A DNA stretch of 64,000 bases from Kribbella voronezhensis (GCF_004365175.1 NZ_SOCE01000001.1:2095154-2159153); one strand, 5' to 3'. Shown: positions 26,401 to 34,729, counted from the first letter of the stretch. Numbers and translations are program-made. The notes: a model not told the origin generated them from the sequence alone.

Positions 26401-28698
26401 GGGCTGTTCTCCTTCCTCAGCGGGGACTGGCGCCGGGTGAAGGCGCTGGTTCGTTCGCGGCACGACTCGTCCGGGCGAGCAGTTCAGCCTTCGGTCACCG
26501 AGTTGCTGACGAAACTGGTGGCCGCGCACGACGCGGCGGCCGCGGTCACGCAGTACGAGAGTGAGACCGAGCGCGTGTGGGGGACGCGCGATCCTGGCGA
26601 GTTGGCCGAGCGGCTTCAGCGGTTCCGGAGGGATCCGTCGCTCGTCGGGCTCGCCGTTTCCGAGCGAGCCGCGAAGCTGGCCGCGGTAGCGACCAGCCTG
26701 GAGGCGGCGGACGAAGCGACCCGCGGATTCCTGATCGAGGCGTACTCGGGGTTGACGCTGGCCGCAGTACGGGAGGTTTCGTCGGCTTTGTCCTCGGCGC
26801 AGTTGGTGCCGGCGATCCAGGCGCTGGTGCCGGCGATGCGTGCGCTTGCGGAGTGCCCCGCTTCCGTGGCAGTCGCAGTACGGAGGTTGGAGGCGACGCC
26901 TGCGCAACTGGAGTACGCCGTGTGTGCGCTGCACTGGGAGCGCGCTCGGGCGACCGGTCCGCGGTTGACGTCCGCTCAGCTGGACGACGTGGTCGGTGAG
27001 CTGGGCATGGTGTACGACGAACTCACCGGGGTCAACGCCGATGTGGTCGTGGCCGGCGTACGGCGGCGGTTCCTCGCCGAGGTCGCGCACTCCGAGTTGA
27101 GCGTGACCGGGATGTCGGCGGAGGATCGCGCGCGGAAGAAGACCTTCAGTGCCGGTCGGCGGGAACTGGAGCACGAGTTCGGCAAGGTGATGCGGTACAA
27201 GTCGATCCGCGAACTTGCTTCGGGCTCGCCCGGTTCGGTGGTGTCGTTGCTGCGGCCGGTGTGGCTGATGAGCCCGTCGTCGGTGTCGGACACGTTGCCG
27301 CTGGACGCGACGTTCGATGTGGTGATCTACGACGAGGCGAGTCAGATCCCGATCGAGGAGGCGATCCCCGCGCTGCACCGGGCGCCGCAGGTGATCGTGG
27401 TCGGCGACCAGATGCAGTTGCCGCCGACGCAGTACTTCCGGGTGACGACGCCGGCTGTGGACTCGGAGGAGGACGCCGATGACGCGGTCGGGGTTGCGCT
27501 GACCGACGACAGCTTCCTTGCGATCAGTGCATTGCGGCTGGCGTCGACGATGCTGACCTGGCACTACCGGAGCCGGTCGGAGGCGCTGATCTCCTTCAGC
27601 AACGCCGCTTTCTACCAAGGCAGGCTGGCCACGATCCCGGACCGGCTGCCCGCAGTACCGGCGCCGCCGTGGACCGTACGCGCCGGTGCGCCGGTCAGTT
27701 CCGAGATCGCGGACGGCGTACTGGCCGGCAGCATCACGTCGGTGCGAGTCGTCGACGGCACTTACGTACGGCGTACGAATCCGGCGGAGGCGGACTGGAT
27801 CGCCGGGTTGGTGCGCGAACTGCTCAATCGCGAGACGGGTAAGAGTCTTGGCATCGTGGCGTTCTCGGAGGCGCAGCAGGGCGAGATCGAGCGGGCGCTG
27901 GATGAGTTGGGCGAGCAGGACCCGGAGTTCGGCACGCGGTACGAGGCCGAACAGGTGCGGACCCGCGACGACCAGGACGCCGGGCTGTTCGTGAAGAACC
28001 TGGAGAACGTGCAGGGCGACGAACGCGACATCGTCATCATGAGCGTCTGCTACGCCGCCGGACCGGACGGGCGGATGCTGATGAACTTCGGCCCGATCAA
28101 CACCTCCGGCGGTGAGAAGCGCCTGAACGTCATCTTCAGCCGCGCCCGCGAACACATGGTGATCGTCAGCAGCATCGAACCCGAAGCGATCACCAACACC
28201 TACAACGACGGCGCCAACACCTTGCGCCGCTTCCTCACCTACGCCAACGCGGTCTCCCAGGCCGACCCCGAAGCCACCCGAGCAGCCCTGGCCCCGTACG
28301 CCGTCACGCGCCGCGCGCCGGCCGGCCGCGCCTCAGGCGGCACCGGTACTCCCGCCGGCCGCCACCGCACCGTGGACCGGTCCGCCGTCATCGAGCAACT
28401 GGCGCAGCGACTCGACGAACTCGGAGTCGTGGTGGCAACACAGGTCGGCGAATCGGTCTTCCGGTGCGACCTGGCTCTCCGCCGCCCCGAAGACGAGGGG
28501 CACCGAATCGCCGTACTGGTCGACACGCCGCAGCGAGTAGCCGCCGACTCGCTCCTGGAGCGCCTCACCACCCACCCCCGCACCCTCACCACCGGCGGCT
28601 GGCAGGTCCACCACGTCCTCACCACAGAGTGGACCGACTCCCCCGACAAGGTCCTCAGCCACCTGACCGAAGCCCTGAACCGACCCACCGACCGATAA
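23488..28698 (+). CDS. Pseudokinase-DUF4011-SF1 helicase with C-terminal nuclease-like domain
   Basis: Giant cytosolic protein of 1736 residues. Residues about 20-220 look like a kinase C-lobe without catalytic residues: HERGLVAPLRGLDKLTVDD in the catalytic-loop position and TDIFSLGQLLIGL as the F-helix motif. A DUF4011 signature, DLSRRNRLVNFR, follows near 250. The SF1 helicase has Walker A GPPGTGKS (625-632), Walker B YDEASQIP (1281-1288), GDQMQLPP, a WHYRS motif, NVQGDERD and RLNVIFSRARE (about 1546-1556). The last about 100 residues resemble the restriction-endonuclease-like domain often fused to DUF4011 helicases, with GWQVHHVLTTEW, but the acidic core is altered. An in-frame 72-bp repeat lies at 740-775. 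It is coupled to the M48-like gene and probably acts in DNA/RNA processing or phage defence. Confidence 0.9.
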   Translation: MSGARDLVALAVSRGGLGSDALLAAVLPLFHATAEVHERGLVAPLRGLDKLTVDDHSRLGFAPEYAARPRLVAAELETRQGHRSDAVDVIAHRQEEIDLGASGGRRRVQVTDPMPEAITAPVLVPGWQSWEHVIGHHDPLTDIFSLGQLLIGLGGGLDLDRADDVARLIDARGNFYSLGSGLHPVILSVAAQMAEPDRHHRAQDLRSLIEQLENYRDQPLDFDVDAITSGAADRRAAVLRALRDRLFDLSRRNRLVNFRHTAQTVNLTEVSVPLMLDLRTIRAEQLFTWNADLAARLVGGSAQSLGKWIRYDEAPYAAGSLDKLISTARRDRAEYGQDQLRLVPAFLRWHDLKNDPETRLTSPLVLVKVELAKKRGVRDSYTLRITDPVAEVNPTLRHHLHQLYGITLPVTVDLTEPDAIAVLHERLAKEIQASEPGLQLHLREKPRIDVVRQRAMVKLRNYRRRQHGNTANEFGGRHYSYSYRRSDYEPLGVQIFRNQLAAQELPLSIALGADPAPRQPGALETDTYTIDTDGGPYSWDVDLCAVALANFNYRTLGLVRDYDELLETGRSCASFEQLFSDRPRPISSEPPELPVEARHLVVPADGSQVAAVARAQRGESFVIQGPPGTGKSQTITNMIADFVARGQRVLFVCQKRAALDVVHARLASRRLDGLCTLIHDSQADKKAFVHGLRDTYETWLTAEDDADELSVRRDALLSRVNHLLTTVAEFETLLEQPSSTHAGSGSRSGTGDSAGSGAPTPSHTHAGSGSRSGSDGPALRVVVGRLAELRDSRWGDGLGASERRLVPSAGEWWAGRDAVERLGQALQTADPASGGVLARSPLAFVAPEVWAAPAADAEIPARAGELRDHWDAVFAALQGAAADEEVGDRPLEWVRKVADLGVVLLPLVERGLGTAIEPSSSAGQKLAEAVERREALIAAEQRAWEAAGEWQDPLSPADARSALTVAQGKEGGLFSFLSGDWRRVKALVRSRHDSSGRAVQPSVTELLTKLVAAHDAAAAVTQYESETERVWGTRDPGELAERLQRFRRDPSLVGLAVSERAAKLAAVATSLEAADEATRGFLIEAYSGLTLAAVREVSSALSSAQLVPAIQALVPAMRALAECPASVAVAVRRLEATPAQLEYAVCALHWERARATGPRLTSAQLDDVVGELGMVYDELTGVNADVVVAGVRRRFLAEVAHSELSVTGMSAEDRARKKTFSAGRRELEHEFGKVMRYKSIRELASGSPGSVVSLLRPVWLMSPSSVSDTLPLDATFDVVIYDEASQIPIEEAIPALHRAPQVIVVGDQMQLPPTQYFRVTTPAVDSEEDADDAVGVALTDDSFLAISALRLASTMLTWHYRSRSEALISFSNAAFYQGRLATIPDRLPAVPAPPWTVRAGAPVSSEIADGVLAGSITSVRVVDGTYVRRTNPAEADWIAGLVRELLNRETGKSLGIVAFSEAQQGEIERALDELGEQDPEFGTRYEAEQVRTRDDQDAGLFVKNLENVQGDERDIVIMSVCYAAGPDGRMLMNFGPINTSGGEKRLNVIFSRAREHMVIVSSIEPEAITNTYNDGANTLRRFLTYANAVSQADPEATRAALAPYAVTRRAPAGRASGGTGTPAGRHRTVDRSAVIEQLAQRLDELGVVVATQVGESVFRCDLALRRPEDEGHRIAVLVDTPQRVAADSLLERLTTHPRTLTTGGWQVHHVLTTEWTDSPDKVLSHLTEALNRPTDR
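25705..25806 (+). repeat. In-frame 72-bp direct repeat in the helicase gene
   Basis: Two copies starting at 25705 and 25777 (24 codons apart); the first about 30 bases match with one change. They encode THAGSGSRSG twice, a low-complexity linker. Confidence 0.85.
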
Positions 28699-28752
28699 GT
28701 CCGCCATCAGCCGAAGATGCGAGCCACCTCGGTCTCCGGAGCCAGTTCGCGC

Positions 28753-29391
28753 TCAGAGCACGACTTCGTGGGTCCATTCCGTGGGTGGTTGGCTGTGGAG
28801 GCGCCAGTAGTGGTCCGCGATGTCGTCCGGGTCCCACACCGAGCCGGGCGCGACTCCGCCGCTGACGGTCACGGTTGCTGCGTGGATGCCTGCTCCGCCG
28901 TACTGCTGGTCGAGCATCGTCACGAGCGATCGCACCCCCGCCTTGCCGAGAGACAGGCTCAAGTAGCCGGCCTTCGGTTGCGGCATCCCGCCGGTGATGA
29001 TGAAGGTTCCGCCGCCGCGCTCGACCATGGCCGGTACGACGTGCGCCGCGGTGGTGATCGCACCGACCACGTTGACCGCCCACGCGTCCAGGTGCTGCTG
29101 GGCCGTCAGGTCGCCGATCGCGTCGGCTTGGATCACCGCCGCGTTGTAGACGACCACATCGGGGACGCCATGTTCCGCGATGATCCGATCCAGCGCCGCC
29201 CGCAGCCGGTCCTCGTCCGAACTGTCCGCCGCGACGGCGACGACCTCGGCGCCCGCCAGAGCATCCGCGGCGAGCTTCAGCTTCTCCTCGGACCGCGCGA
29301 TCAGCCCCGCGCTCATCCCTTCCCGGACGAACCGTCCGGCCACCGCGACGCCGATCCCCGGCCCAACTCCGACAACAACGACTCCGCCCAT
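28753..29391 (-). CDS. Atypical SDR-family oxidoreductase
   Basis: Rossmann-fold protein, 212 residues. The dinucleotide motif is GVGPGIGVAV (8-17), then YNAA (NNAG-like) and FIITGG at the catalytic Ser position. The YxxxK motif is not intact: the region reads GYLSLSLGKAGV, where the lysine is kept but the residue four before it is Leu rather than Tyr. The tyrosine two to three positions upstream could substitute only if the loop is shifted. It is short for an SDR because the C-terminal specificity region is reduced. It converges on the helicase gene with 54 bp between stops and is probably a single-gene unit. Confidence 0.87.
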   Translation of the reverse strand: MGGVVVVGVGPGIGVAVAGRFVREGMSAGLIARSEEKLKLAADALAGAEVVAVAADSSDEDRLRAALDRIIAEHGVPDVVVYNAAVIQADAIGDLTAQQHLDAWAVNVVGAITTAAHVVPAMVERGGGTFIITGGMPQPKAGYLSLSLGKAGVRSLVTMLDQQYGGAGIHAATVTVSGGVAPGSVWDPDDIADHYWRLHSQPPTEWTHEVVL

Positions 29392-29443
29392 CCCCCGACC
29401 CTAAAGCCTGCCCCCGAGGTCAAGGTCAAGAGTGGGCGGGGAA

Positions 29444-30295
29444 CTACAGCGAACTGCGGAGGTGCCAGAGGTGGGGGTAGTAGCGGAGGTCGAGGCGGGA
29501 GCGGAGGTAGCCGGCGCCGGAGGAGCCGCCGGTGCCTGGTTTGGTGCCGATCATGCGCTCGACCATGACGACGTGGCGGGCGCGCCAGGCGGCGGCCAGT
29601 TCGTCGTGCTGGAGCAGGGCTTCGGCGAGTTCCCAGGTGGCGGCGTACTGCGCGCGGTCGGTCGCCACCGTCTGCAGGGCCTTGCGCAGGTCTTCGTCGG
29701 AGCCGACGGAGAAGCCCGCCGCCTCCAGGACGACGAGGAAGGCCTCCCACAGCGTCGGCTCCTCCAAGCGCCGCTGCAGCCGGACCTTCTCGTCCTCCGA
29801 CAAACCGCGGAACCGCTTGACGAACGAGGGGTCCTTGGCCCCGGACAGGAACTCGATCTCCCGGAACTGCACCGACTGGAACCCGCTCGCCGGTGACAGC
29901 CGGTGCCGGAACTCGCCGAAGTCCTGCGGCGTCATCGTCTCGAGGATGTCGACCTGCTGGGTGAGGGTCCGCTCGATCGTGTGCACCCGCCGGAGCAGAT
30001 GCTGGGCGAGCCAGAGTTCGCCGGACAGCATCGCGTCCCGGGAGGCGGTCAGCTCGTGCAGGACCTGCTTGAACCACAGCTCGTACACCTGGTGGATGGT
30101 GATGAACAGCAGTTCGTCATGCGCGGGCGGATCGGATTCCAGCCGTTGCTGGTCGAGCAGAAGCCCCAGCCGCAGGTAACTACCGTAGGTGAGCCGGCCG
30201 CCTTCTTCGCCGAAGTTGACGTCGACCCCGTCCCATCGCCCGGTCACCGCTTCGCCGCCGGTATCGGCTCCCTCTGTCTCGCTCACGCTGGTCAC
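29444..30295 (-). CDS. kynA: Tryptophan 2,3-dioxygenase
   Basis: Heme enzyme that opens the indole ring of L-tryptophan to N-formylkynurenine, the first step of the kynurenine pathway. It has 283 residues from GTG 30295, the usual length. Family motifs are LTYGSYLRL, FITIHQVYELWFKQ (H68 at the substrate pocket), FQSVQFREIEFLSG, the ARHVVMVERMIG helix (heme-ligand His) and TGGSSGAGYLR. TATCCT lies 7 bases before the GTG, fitting a leaderless transcript. No kynureninase or formamidase gene is next to it, so the rest of the pathway is elsewhere. Confidence 0.94.
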   Translation of the reverse strand: MTSVSETEGADTGGEAVTGRWDGVDVNFGEEGGRLTYGSYLRLGLLLDQQRLESDPPAHDELLFITIHQVYELWFKQVLHELTASRDAMLSGELWLAQHLLRRVHTIERTLTQQVDILETMTPQDFGEFRHRLSPASGFQSVQFREIEFLSGAKDPSFVKRFRGLSEDEKVRLQRRLEEPTLWEAFLVVLEAAGFSVGSDEDLRKALQTVATDRAQYAATWELAEALLQHDELAAAWRARHVVMVERMIGTKPGTGGSSGAGYLRSRLDLRYYPHLWHLRSSL

Positions 30296-30426
30296 GAGGC
30301 CGAGGATAGCCGTCTCACGGAGAGTGAACGCGCGGAGCGAAAATCGCGACCCGGGTGACCGCAGCCTCAGTCGCTCGTTGCTTCGGAAGAGAGTTTGTTC
30401 GGGCAACGAGGAATGGCGAGCCGGTC

Positions 30427-30966
30427 ATGAGCGACACCACCACCCTGCAAAGGCCCCTGCTGACGGCCCGCTCCCCGATCAGCTCAGCCGACGTCGAGGC
30501 GATCAGCCCCGCGGACGCCGAGGCAGCTCTGCTCGCCAACTATCCCGACCTGGTCCGCATCGCCTACGCCCTCTTGCCGGCGTACGTCGGACGCCATCGC
30601 CGTGTCATCGCGGCTCACGGCGTGGTCCAGCGCGCACTGCCCGATCACCGGCGCCTCGAAAGGCTTTTGCGCGGCGCCACCGACGCCAGGTCCTTCGTCC
30701 GCGACCGCGTGCGACAGGAAGCGATCAAACAAGCACAAGCCCGTACGCCGTGGTGGGTGCTGCCGCAGGTCTGGGGACTTCGCCTCCTCGCGTGGTTCGC
30801 GGCACCCGACAACACCTCGTTCGACCCGTGCTCGCTCCAGCCGGTTCGTCGTACCGAGCTGGCCCGCCGCAACGCCTGCGGCCGCACGGTGGCGATCCTC
30901 GTGACGTCATTGCTGGCGCTCGGAATCCTGGCAACGCTCATCGCCGAGGCAGTCAACAGCGCCTGA
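30427..30966 (+). CDS. Unknown protein with one C-terminal transmembrane helix
   Basis: Protein of 179 residues from the ATG at 30427 (the frame is open to 30355). Residues about 30-120 are helical and charged; ANYPDLVRIAYALLPAYVGRHRRV recalls the start of sigma-factor region 2, and ERLLRGATDARSFVRDRVRQEAIKQ follows. A WWVLPQVWGLRLLAWF amphipathic stretch and one transmembrane helix near 152-173 end it. I do not recognise the family. It lies just upstream of the GH76 gene but 137 bp apart, with a separate promoter between. Confidence 0.75.
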   Translation: MSDTTTLQRPLLTARSPISSADVEAISPADAEAALLANYPDLVRIAYALLPAYVGRHRRVIAAHGVVQRALPDHRRLERLLRGATDARSFVRDRVRQEAIKQAQARTPWWVLPQVWGLRLLAWFAAPDNTSFDPCSLQPVRRTELARRNACGRTVAILVTSLLALGILATLIAEAVNSA

Positions 30967-31030
30967 TCAACCAGCGCTGTCCTCTGCGTTCTTGTCTCAC
31001 GTTTCCCCCGAGCTGCCATCACGCGACGTA

Positions 31031-31060
31031 TTGACCCCTTCACGAAACGCGCCTTACCTT
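31031..31060 (+). promoter_or_regulatory. Promoter of the GH76 gene
   Basis: TTGACC (31031-31036) and TACCTT (31055-31060) with 18 bases between. Transcription would start near 31067, inside the palindrome described next. Confidence 0.6.
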
Positions 31061-31064
31061 TCGA

Positions 31065-31078
31065 TGGAAGCGCTCTCT
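31065..31078 (+). promoter_or_regulatory. LacI-type operator (AGCGCT core) at the GH76 promoter
   Basis: TGGAAGCGCTCTCT closely resembles the TGGGAGCGCTCCCA operators of sugar-responsive LacI/CebR regulators. It overlaps the predicted transcription start, the right place for repression until an oligosaccharide inducer appears. No LacI gene is in the window. Confidence 0.55.
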
Positions 31079-31103
31079 TCCTACCGCCCCAGGGAGAACG
31101 ACC

Positions 31104-32570
31104 ATGATCGTCGCAGTCGTCACCACTGCCTTGCTGACAGCGTTGTCGCTTCCGGCCGGCGCGCCACCTCCCCCAGTCCCCTCCACTCCGGCGGTGCCGA
31201 TGAGCTCGAGTGCGACCATTTGCAACAAGTACTGCGACGCCCGCGACCCCGCGCTCTCCCCCGGCGACCGCACCCCGGTCAGCGCGACGATCTTCGGCCG
31301 CACGCTCCGGCTGCACTTCGACGACGCCGACGCGATGGGCTGGGCCTCGATCGAGAACGGCAGCCCCGGCGACGAGGTGTGGCTGGACCGCTCGATGGAC
31401 GGCGGCCGCACCTGGTCCGGCGGCAGCCGCCTCGGCAACACCGCGATCCCGTCCGGCCAGAGCGGCTGGCGAACGCTGATGTACAACGTCGACGACTGGA
31501 ACAACCTCGGCGTCGGCGCCCTCCGCGCCTGCGGCAAGGCCGGCGATCGCCCCGACATCGCCTGTACTGCGTGGGCCCGGACCACCTGGAACGCGGGCGA
31601 CCGGCGTACGGCGGCCGCGACCGCGCAGATGCAGTTCTACAACCTCTCGACCGGCAGGTTCGACACCACCGGCTGGTGGAACACCGCCAACGCCCTGAAC
31701 GCGATCATCGACAACGCGCGCATCACCGGGATGCCGAGCTACAAGTACGCGATCGCAAAGACCTACGACCTCAACGTCAACGCAGCGGAAGGCCAGTTCC
31801 GCAACGACTACCTCGACGACACCGGCTGGTGGGGGCTGGCATGGATCGCGGCGTACGACCTCACCGGGGAAGCCCGCTACCTGCAGACCGCGAGAGCCGA
31901 CGCCGACCACATGGCGGCGTACTGGGACGGTACCTGCGGTGGTGGCGTCTGGTGGAGCGAGGCGAAGACGTACAAGAACGCGATCTCCAACTCGCTCTAC
32001 ATCCAGCTGAGCGCCGCTCTGCACAACCGGATCGCCGGCGACACGACGTACTTGCAGCGGGCGCAGAACGGGTGGACCTGGTTCCAGCAGACCGGGATGA
32101 TCAACAGTGCGCACCTGGTGAACGACGGCATCAACCTGTCCACCTGCAAGAACAACGGCGACACGGCGTGGACCTACAACCAGGGTGTGTTGCTGGGCGC
32201 GCTCACTGAGTTGTCCAGGGCAACGAACAACACGGCGTACCTGACCACTGCACGCCAGCTCGCGGATGCCGCGACGACTTCGAGCAGCCTCAACACCTCC
32301 GACGGAATCCTCAGGGAGCCGTGCGAATCCGGCGACTGCGGCGGCGACGGACCCACCTTCAAGGGCGCCCACGTCCGCGGCCTCGGCAAGCTGAACGCGG
32401 CCCTGTCCGATCACCCGTACACAACCTATCTACGCCGCAACGCCGACCGCGCCTTCGCAGCCGACCGCACAGCAATGGACCAGTACGGCCTGCACTGGTC
32501 CGGCCCCGTCGACAAACTCGACGCCGCCCGCCAACAAAGCGCCCTGGACCTGATGAACGCCGCCTCCTGA
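31104..32570 (+). CDS. Secreted GH76-family alpha-1,6-mannanase
   Basis: Exported enzyme of 488 residues that likely cuts alpha-1,6-mannan, found in fungal walls and actinobacterial lipomannan. A short signal peptide (about 1-19) ends before a Pro-rich stretch. A beta-sandwich-like module of unknown binding role occupies about 36-165 ([12 protein letters not shown]). The (alpha/alpha)6 catalytic domain spans about 170-488, with the GH76 aspartate pair D238-D239 in [11 protein letters not shown]. The ATG follows GGGAGAA. A promoter and a LacI-type operator lie just upstream. It fits with the sugar-uptake operon at 58-64 kb, which has a GH130-type enzyme. Confidence 0.9.
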   Translation: MIVAVVTTALLTALSLPAGAPPPPVPSTPAVPMSSSATICNKYCDARDPALSPGDRTPVSATIFGRTLRLHFDDADAMGWASIENGSPGDEVWLDRSMDGGRTWSGGSRLGNTAIPSGQSGWRTLMYNVDDWNNLGVGALRACGKAGDRPDIACTAWARTTWNAGDRRTAAATAQMQFYNLSTGRFDTTGWWNTANALNAIIDNARITGMPSYKYAIAKTYDLNVNAAEGQFRNDYLDDTGWWGLAWIAAYDLTGEARYLQTARADADHMAAYWDGTCGGGVWWSEAKTYKNAISNSLYIQLSAALHNRIAGDTTYLQRAQNGWTWFQQTGMINSAHLVNDGINLSTCKNNGDTAWTYNQGVLLGALTELSRATNNTAYLTTARQLADAATTSSSLNTSDGILREPCESGDCGGDGPTFKGAHVRGLGKLNAALSDHPYTTYLRRNADRAFAADRTAMDQYGLHWSGPVDKLDAARQQSALDLMNAAS

Positions 32571-32765
32571 ACTCCCGCCCACACGCACTCCAGCGTCGCC
32601 CGCGGTTCCGCACCTGCTTCGGCGGACCCCATTTGCCAACTGTTGCTGTTAGCAATTGATTGCAGGACACACCACCTCAGGCCCTCCTTGCCCGGATGAC
32701 TCCTGTCGCGCGGGGAGCTACGGGAAGACAGGGGGCTGAAGTTCAACTACTCGCATGAGATGGTT

Positions 32766-32793
32766 CGAGGCGGCCGGGGTGCCGGCCGCCTCG
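32766..32793. terminator. Bidirectional terminator hairpin
   Basis: Perfect 12-bp stem (32766-32777 with 32782-32793) and a 4-base loop, between the convergent GH76 and SigE-partner genes. Nothing else is seen in the 254-bp gap. Confidence 0.8.
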
Positions 32794-32824
32794 GGTACTT
32801 GGTCGTGGATGAATTCCGTCTGAG

Positions 32825-34108
32825 TTACTTGTCCAGCTTGGGATCGGTGAGGAGTTTGAGGAGCTGGTCCTTGCTGATCGCGCCGGCCGGGACCTTGTTG
32901 CCGGGGTAGAGGATGCGGACGTGCGCGGAGTCGCCGTCGGGTTGAAGGTAGGTGCCGCCCATCACGTACATCGGGCCGCCCTGATAGGTCATCGCCCGCT
33001 CGCCGAACATCACCTTCTTCCCGTTCGGCAGGGTGATCGGACCGCACTCGACCAAGATCGAAAGCTGTTGATCACAAGGGCTGACGCCGGTCGACGCGTC
33101 GACACCGACTTCGATCGTCGCCGACACCGTGCCCTGACGCCAGGTCAGCTTGTAGTCGACTTCCTCCGTGACCTTCTCCAACGCCCCGCCGGTCAGCGTG
33201 CCACCAGGCACCGCCCGCACCACAGCGGCGCGGAACTCCTTGGCCGTCGGGTAGAAGCCCCTCAGCGCGTTCTCGTGGTTCTGCTCGTTCCCGGTCAACT
33301 TCGGCAGGTTGAGCCGGTCGTCCTGGACGAGCGCGAGCAGCATCTGGTCGGTGATACCCATGTTGTGCACGGGAATCTCGGTGTTGTTGCCGAACAGGGT
33401 GCTGACCGAGACGCTGACCCATTCCCCGTCCGGCTGCTGGTACAGCACGTCCGCGGCGTCGCCCTTGCGGCCGAGTTGTGCCGTCCGGCCGTTCGGCAGG
33501 TTGACCGCGTGACAGGTCATCCGAGGCTCGGAGGTGGTGCCACACGGCCTGGGCGTCCTGTTCTTCGGCTCGATCGAGAGAGCGACGTACCCCTCGGCTC
33601 CCATCTGGCCCGGCATCCGCCAGCCGATCCGGTTGCCGCCGCTCAGGATGGTGCCGAGCTGCCGGTCGACCTTGAACCCGCCCGAACTGAAGTCCAGGTG
33701 CACCTTCTGCGGATCGAGCCGGGCGTAGATGGCAGCGTTCAGGTTCCGGACGAACACCGCGTCCGCACCGGACCCTTGCACCGGAGTGGCCGGTACCGGC
33801 TTGTCCCCCGTCGTGTCGGGACCAGGGCCGATGCTGGTCGGCGGGATGCTCGGCGTCGCCGACTGGCCGGCGACGGGTCCGCTGTCGGGGGCCGGGCTCG
33901 CGTTCGGCGTCAGCCAACTCGTGACGCCGACGGCCAGTACGGCGACCGCGGCCGTCGCGCCGAGCACGCTGCCACCGGCCAGTACGCGGCGGCGGCGGAG
34001 CCGGCGGCGACCGGCGGAGAGGTCGTCGTCGAGTGCCCTTGGCAACAGGTCGTCCTGCTCGGCTGCAGCCGCTGTGAGGCGTTGCTGCAGTAGTTTCTCG
34101 TCGATCAT
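32825..34108 (-). CDS. Membrane protein partnered with a SigE-type sigma factor
   Basis: Protein of 427 residues. The N-terminal about 40 residues are cytosolic and charged, then RRRRVLAGGSVLGATAAVAVLAVGV forms one transmembrane helix. A Pro/Ser/Thr-rich spacer leads to a large outer domain with four or more cysteines (CGTTSEPRMTC, CDQQLSILVEC) that has two similar halves: each contains a VNLPNGR or ITLPNGK and a QPDGEW or QPDGDS turn. The start overlaps the sigma-factor stop (ATGA), so it may act as its anti-sigma or signal partner, but no anti-sigma domain is recognisable. Confidence 0.82.
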   Translation of the reverse strand: MIDEKLLQQRLTAAAAEQDDLLPRALDDDLSAGRRRLRRRRVLAGGSVLGATAAVAVLAVGVTSWLTPNASPAPDSGPVAGQSATPSIPPTSIGPGPDTTGDKPVPATPVQGSGADAVFVRNLNAAIYARLDPQKVHLDFSSGGFKVDRQLGTILSGGNRIGWRMPGQMGAEGYVALSIEPKNRTPRPCGTTSEPRMTCHAVNLPNGRTAQLGRKGDAADVLYQQPDGEWVSVSVSTLFGNNTEIPVHNMGITDQMLLALVQDDRLNLPKLTGNEQNHENALRGFYPTAKEFRAAVVRAVPGGTLTGGALEKVTEEVDYKLTWRQGTVSATIEVGVDASTGVSPCDQQLSILVECGPITLPNGKKVMFGERAMTYQGGPMYVMGGTYLQPDGDSAHVRILYPGNKVPAGAISKDQLLKLLTDPKLDK

Positions 34109-34620
34109 CGGTCGTTTCCTCCTACGGCCCCGAACTGCGGGGCGAGCAAGTCGTTGAGGCGCGCGAGAGCGCGCGAGTTCTGGCTTTTCACCGTGCCGGG
34201 ACTGCACTGCAGGTCCCCCGCGGTCTCCTCGATGGACATCCCGAGGAAGTGCCGCAGGACGACCACCCGGCGCTGGCCGAGCGGCAACGTCGCCAATGCG
34301 TCCATCAGCGCGGTTCTGTCCTCGACCGCCGGGCCCTGGCCCGCTTGGGGATCCAGGCCTTCCAGCCCGGCCTCCTCGCGGCGCCACGGCCGGCGGCTCT
34401 CGTCGATACCGGAGTTCACCAGGATCCGGCGTACGTAGGCATCGACGTTGCCGGTCCGTTGGACCCGCGGCCAGGCGACGTACAGCTTCATCAAGGCCGT
34501 CTGGACCAGGTCCTCGGCCTTGTGCACGTCGCCGCAGAGCAGGTACGCGATCCGCCGGAGCTGGGTTCTTCGTTGCACGACGTACTCGCTGAACTGTTCG
34601 TCGCGTCTCGTCTCAGCCAT
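34105..34620 (-). CDS. SigE-family ECF RNA polymerase sigma factor
   Basis: Extracytoplasmic-function sigma factor of 171 residues. Region 2 shows RIAYLLCGDVHKAEDLVQTALMKLY. Region 4 shows LPLGQRRVVVLRHFLGMSIEETAGDLQCSPGTVKSQNSRALARL. The length and sequence match the actinobacterial SigE (SigE70-like) family. I start at ATG 34620, since the frame open to 35073 runs through the divergent DUF2505 gene. The membrane-anchored partner gene overlaps its stop. Targets are unknown; the divergent DUF2505 gene is possible. Confidence 0.9.
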   Translation of the reverse strand: MAETRRDEQFSEYVVQRRTQLRRIAYLLCGDVHKAEDLVQTALMKLYVAWPRVQRTGNVDAYVRRILVNSGIDESRRPWRREEAGLEGLDPQAGQGPAVEDRTALMDALATLPLGQRRVVVLRHFLGMSIEETAGDLQCSPGTVKSQNSRALARLNDLLAPQFGAVGGNDR

Positions 34621-34729
34621 CCACTGTCCCCTCGATCGTCCCGTCACCGATGAATACGGAACTCTCAGGCGTGAGGTTGTCAGGCTCTCACGACGGTGGT
34701 GACCGACGGGCAATGCCATGATGTCGGCC

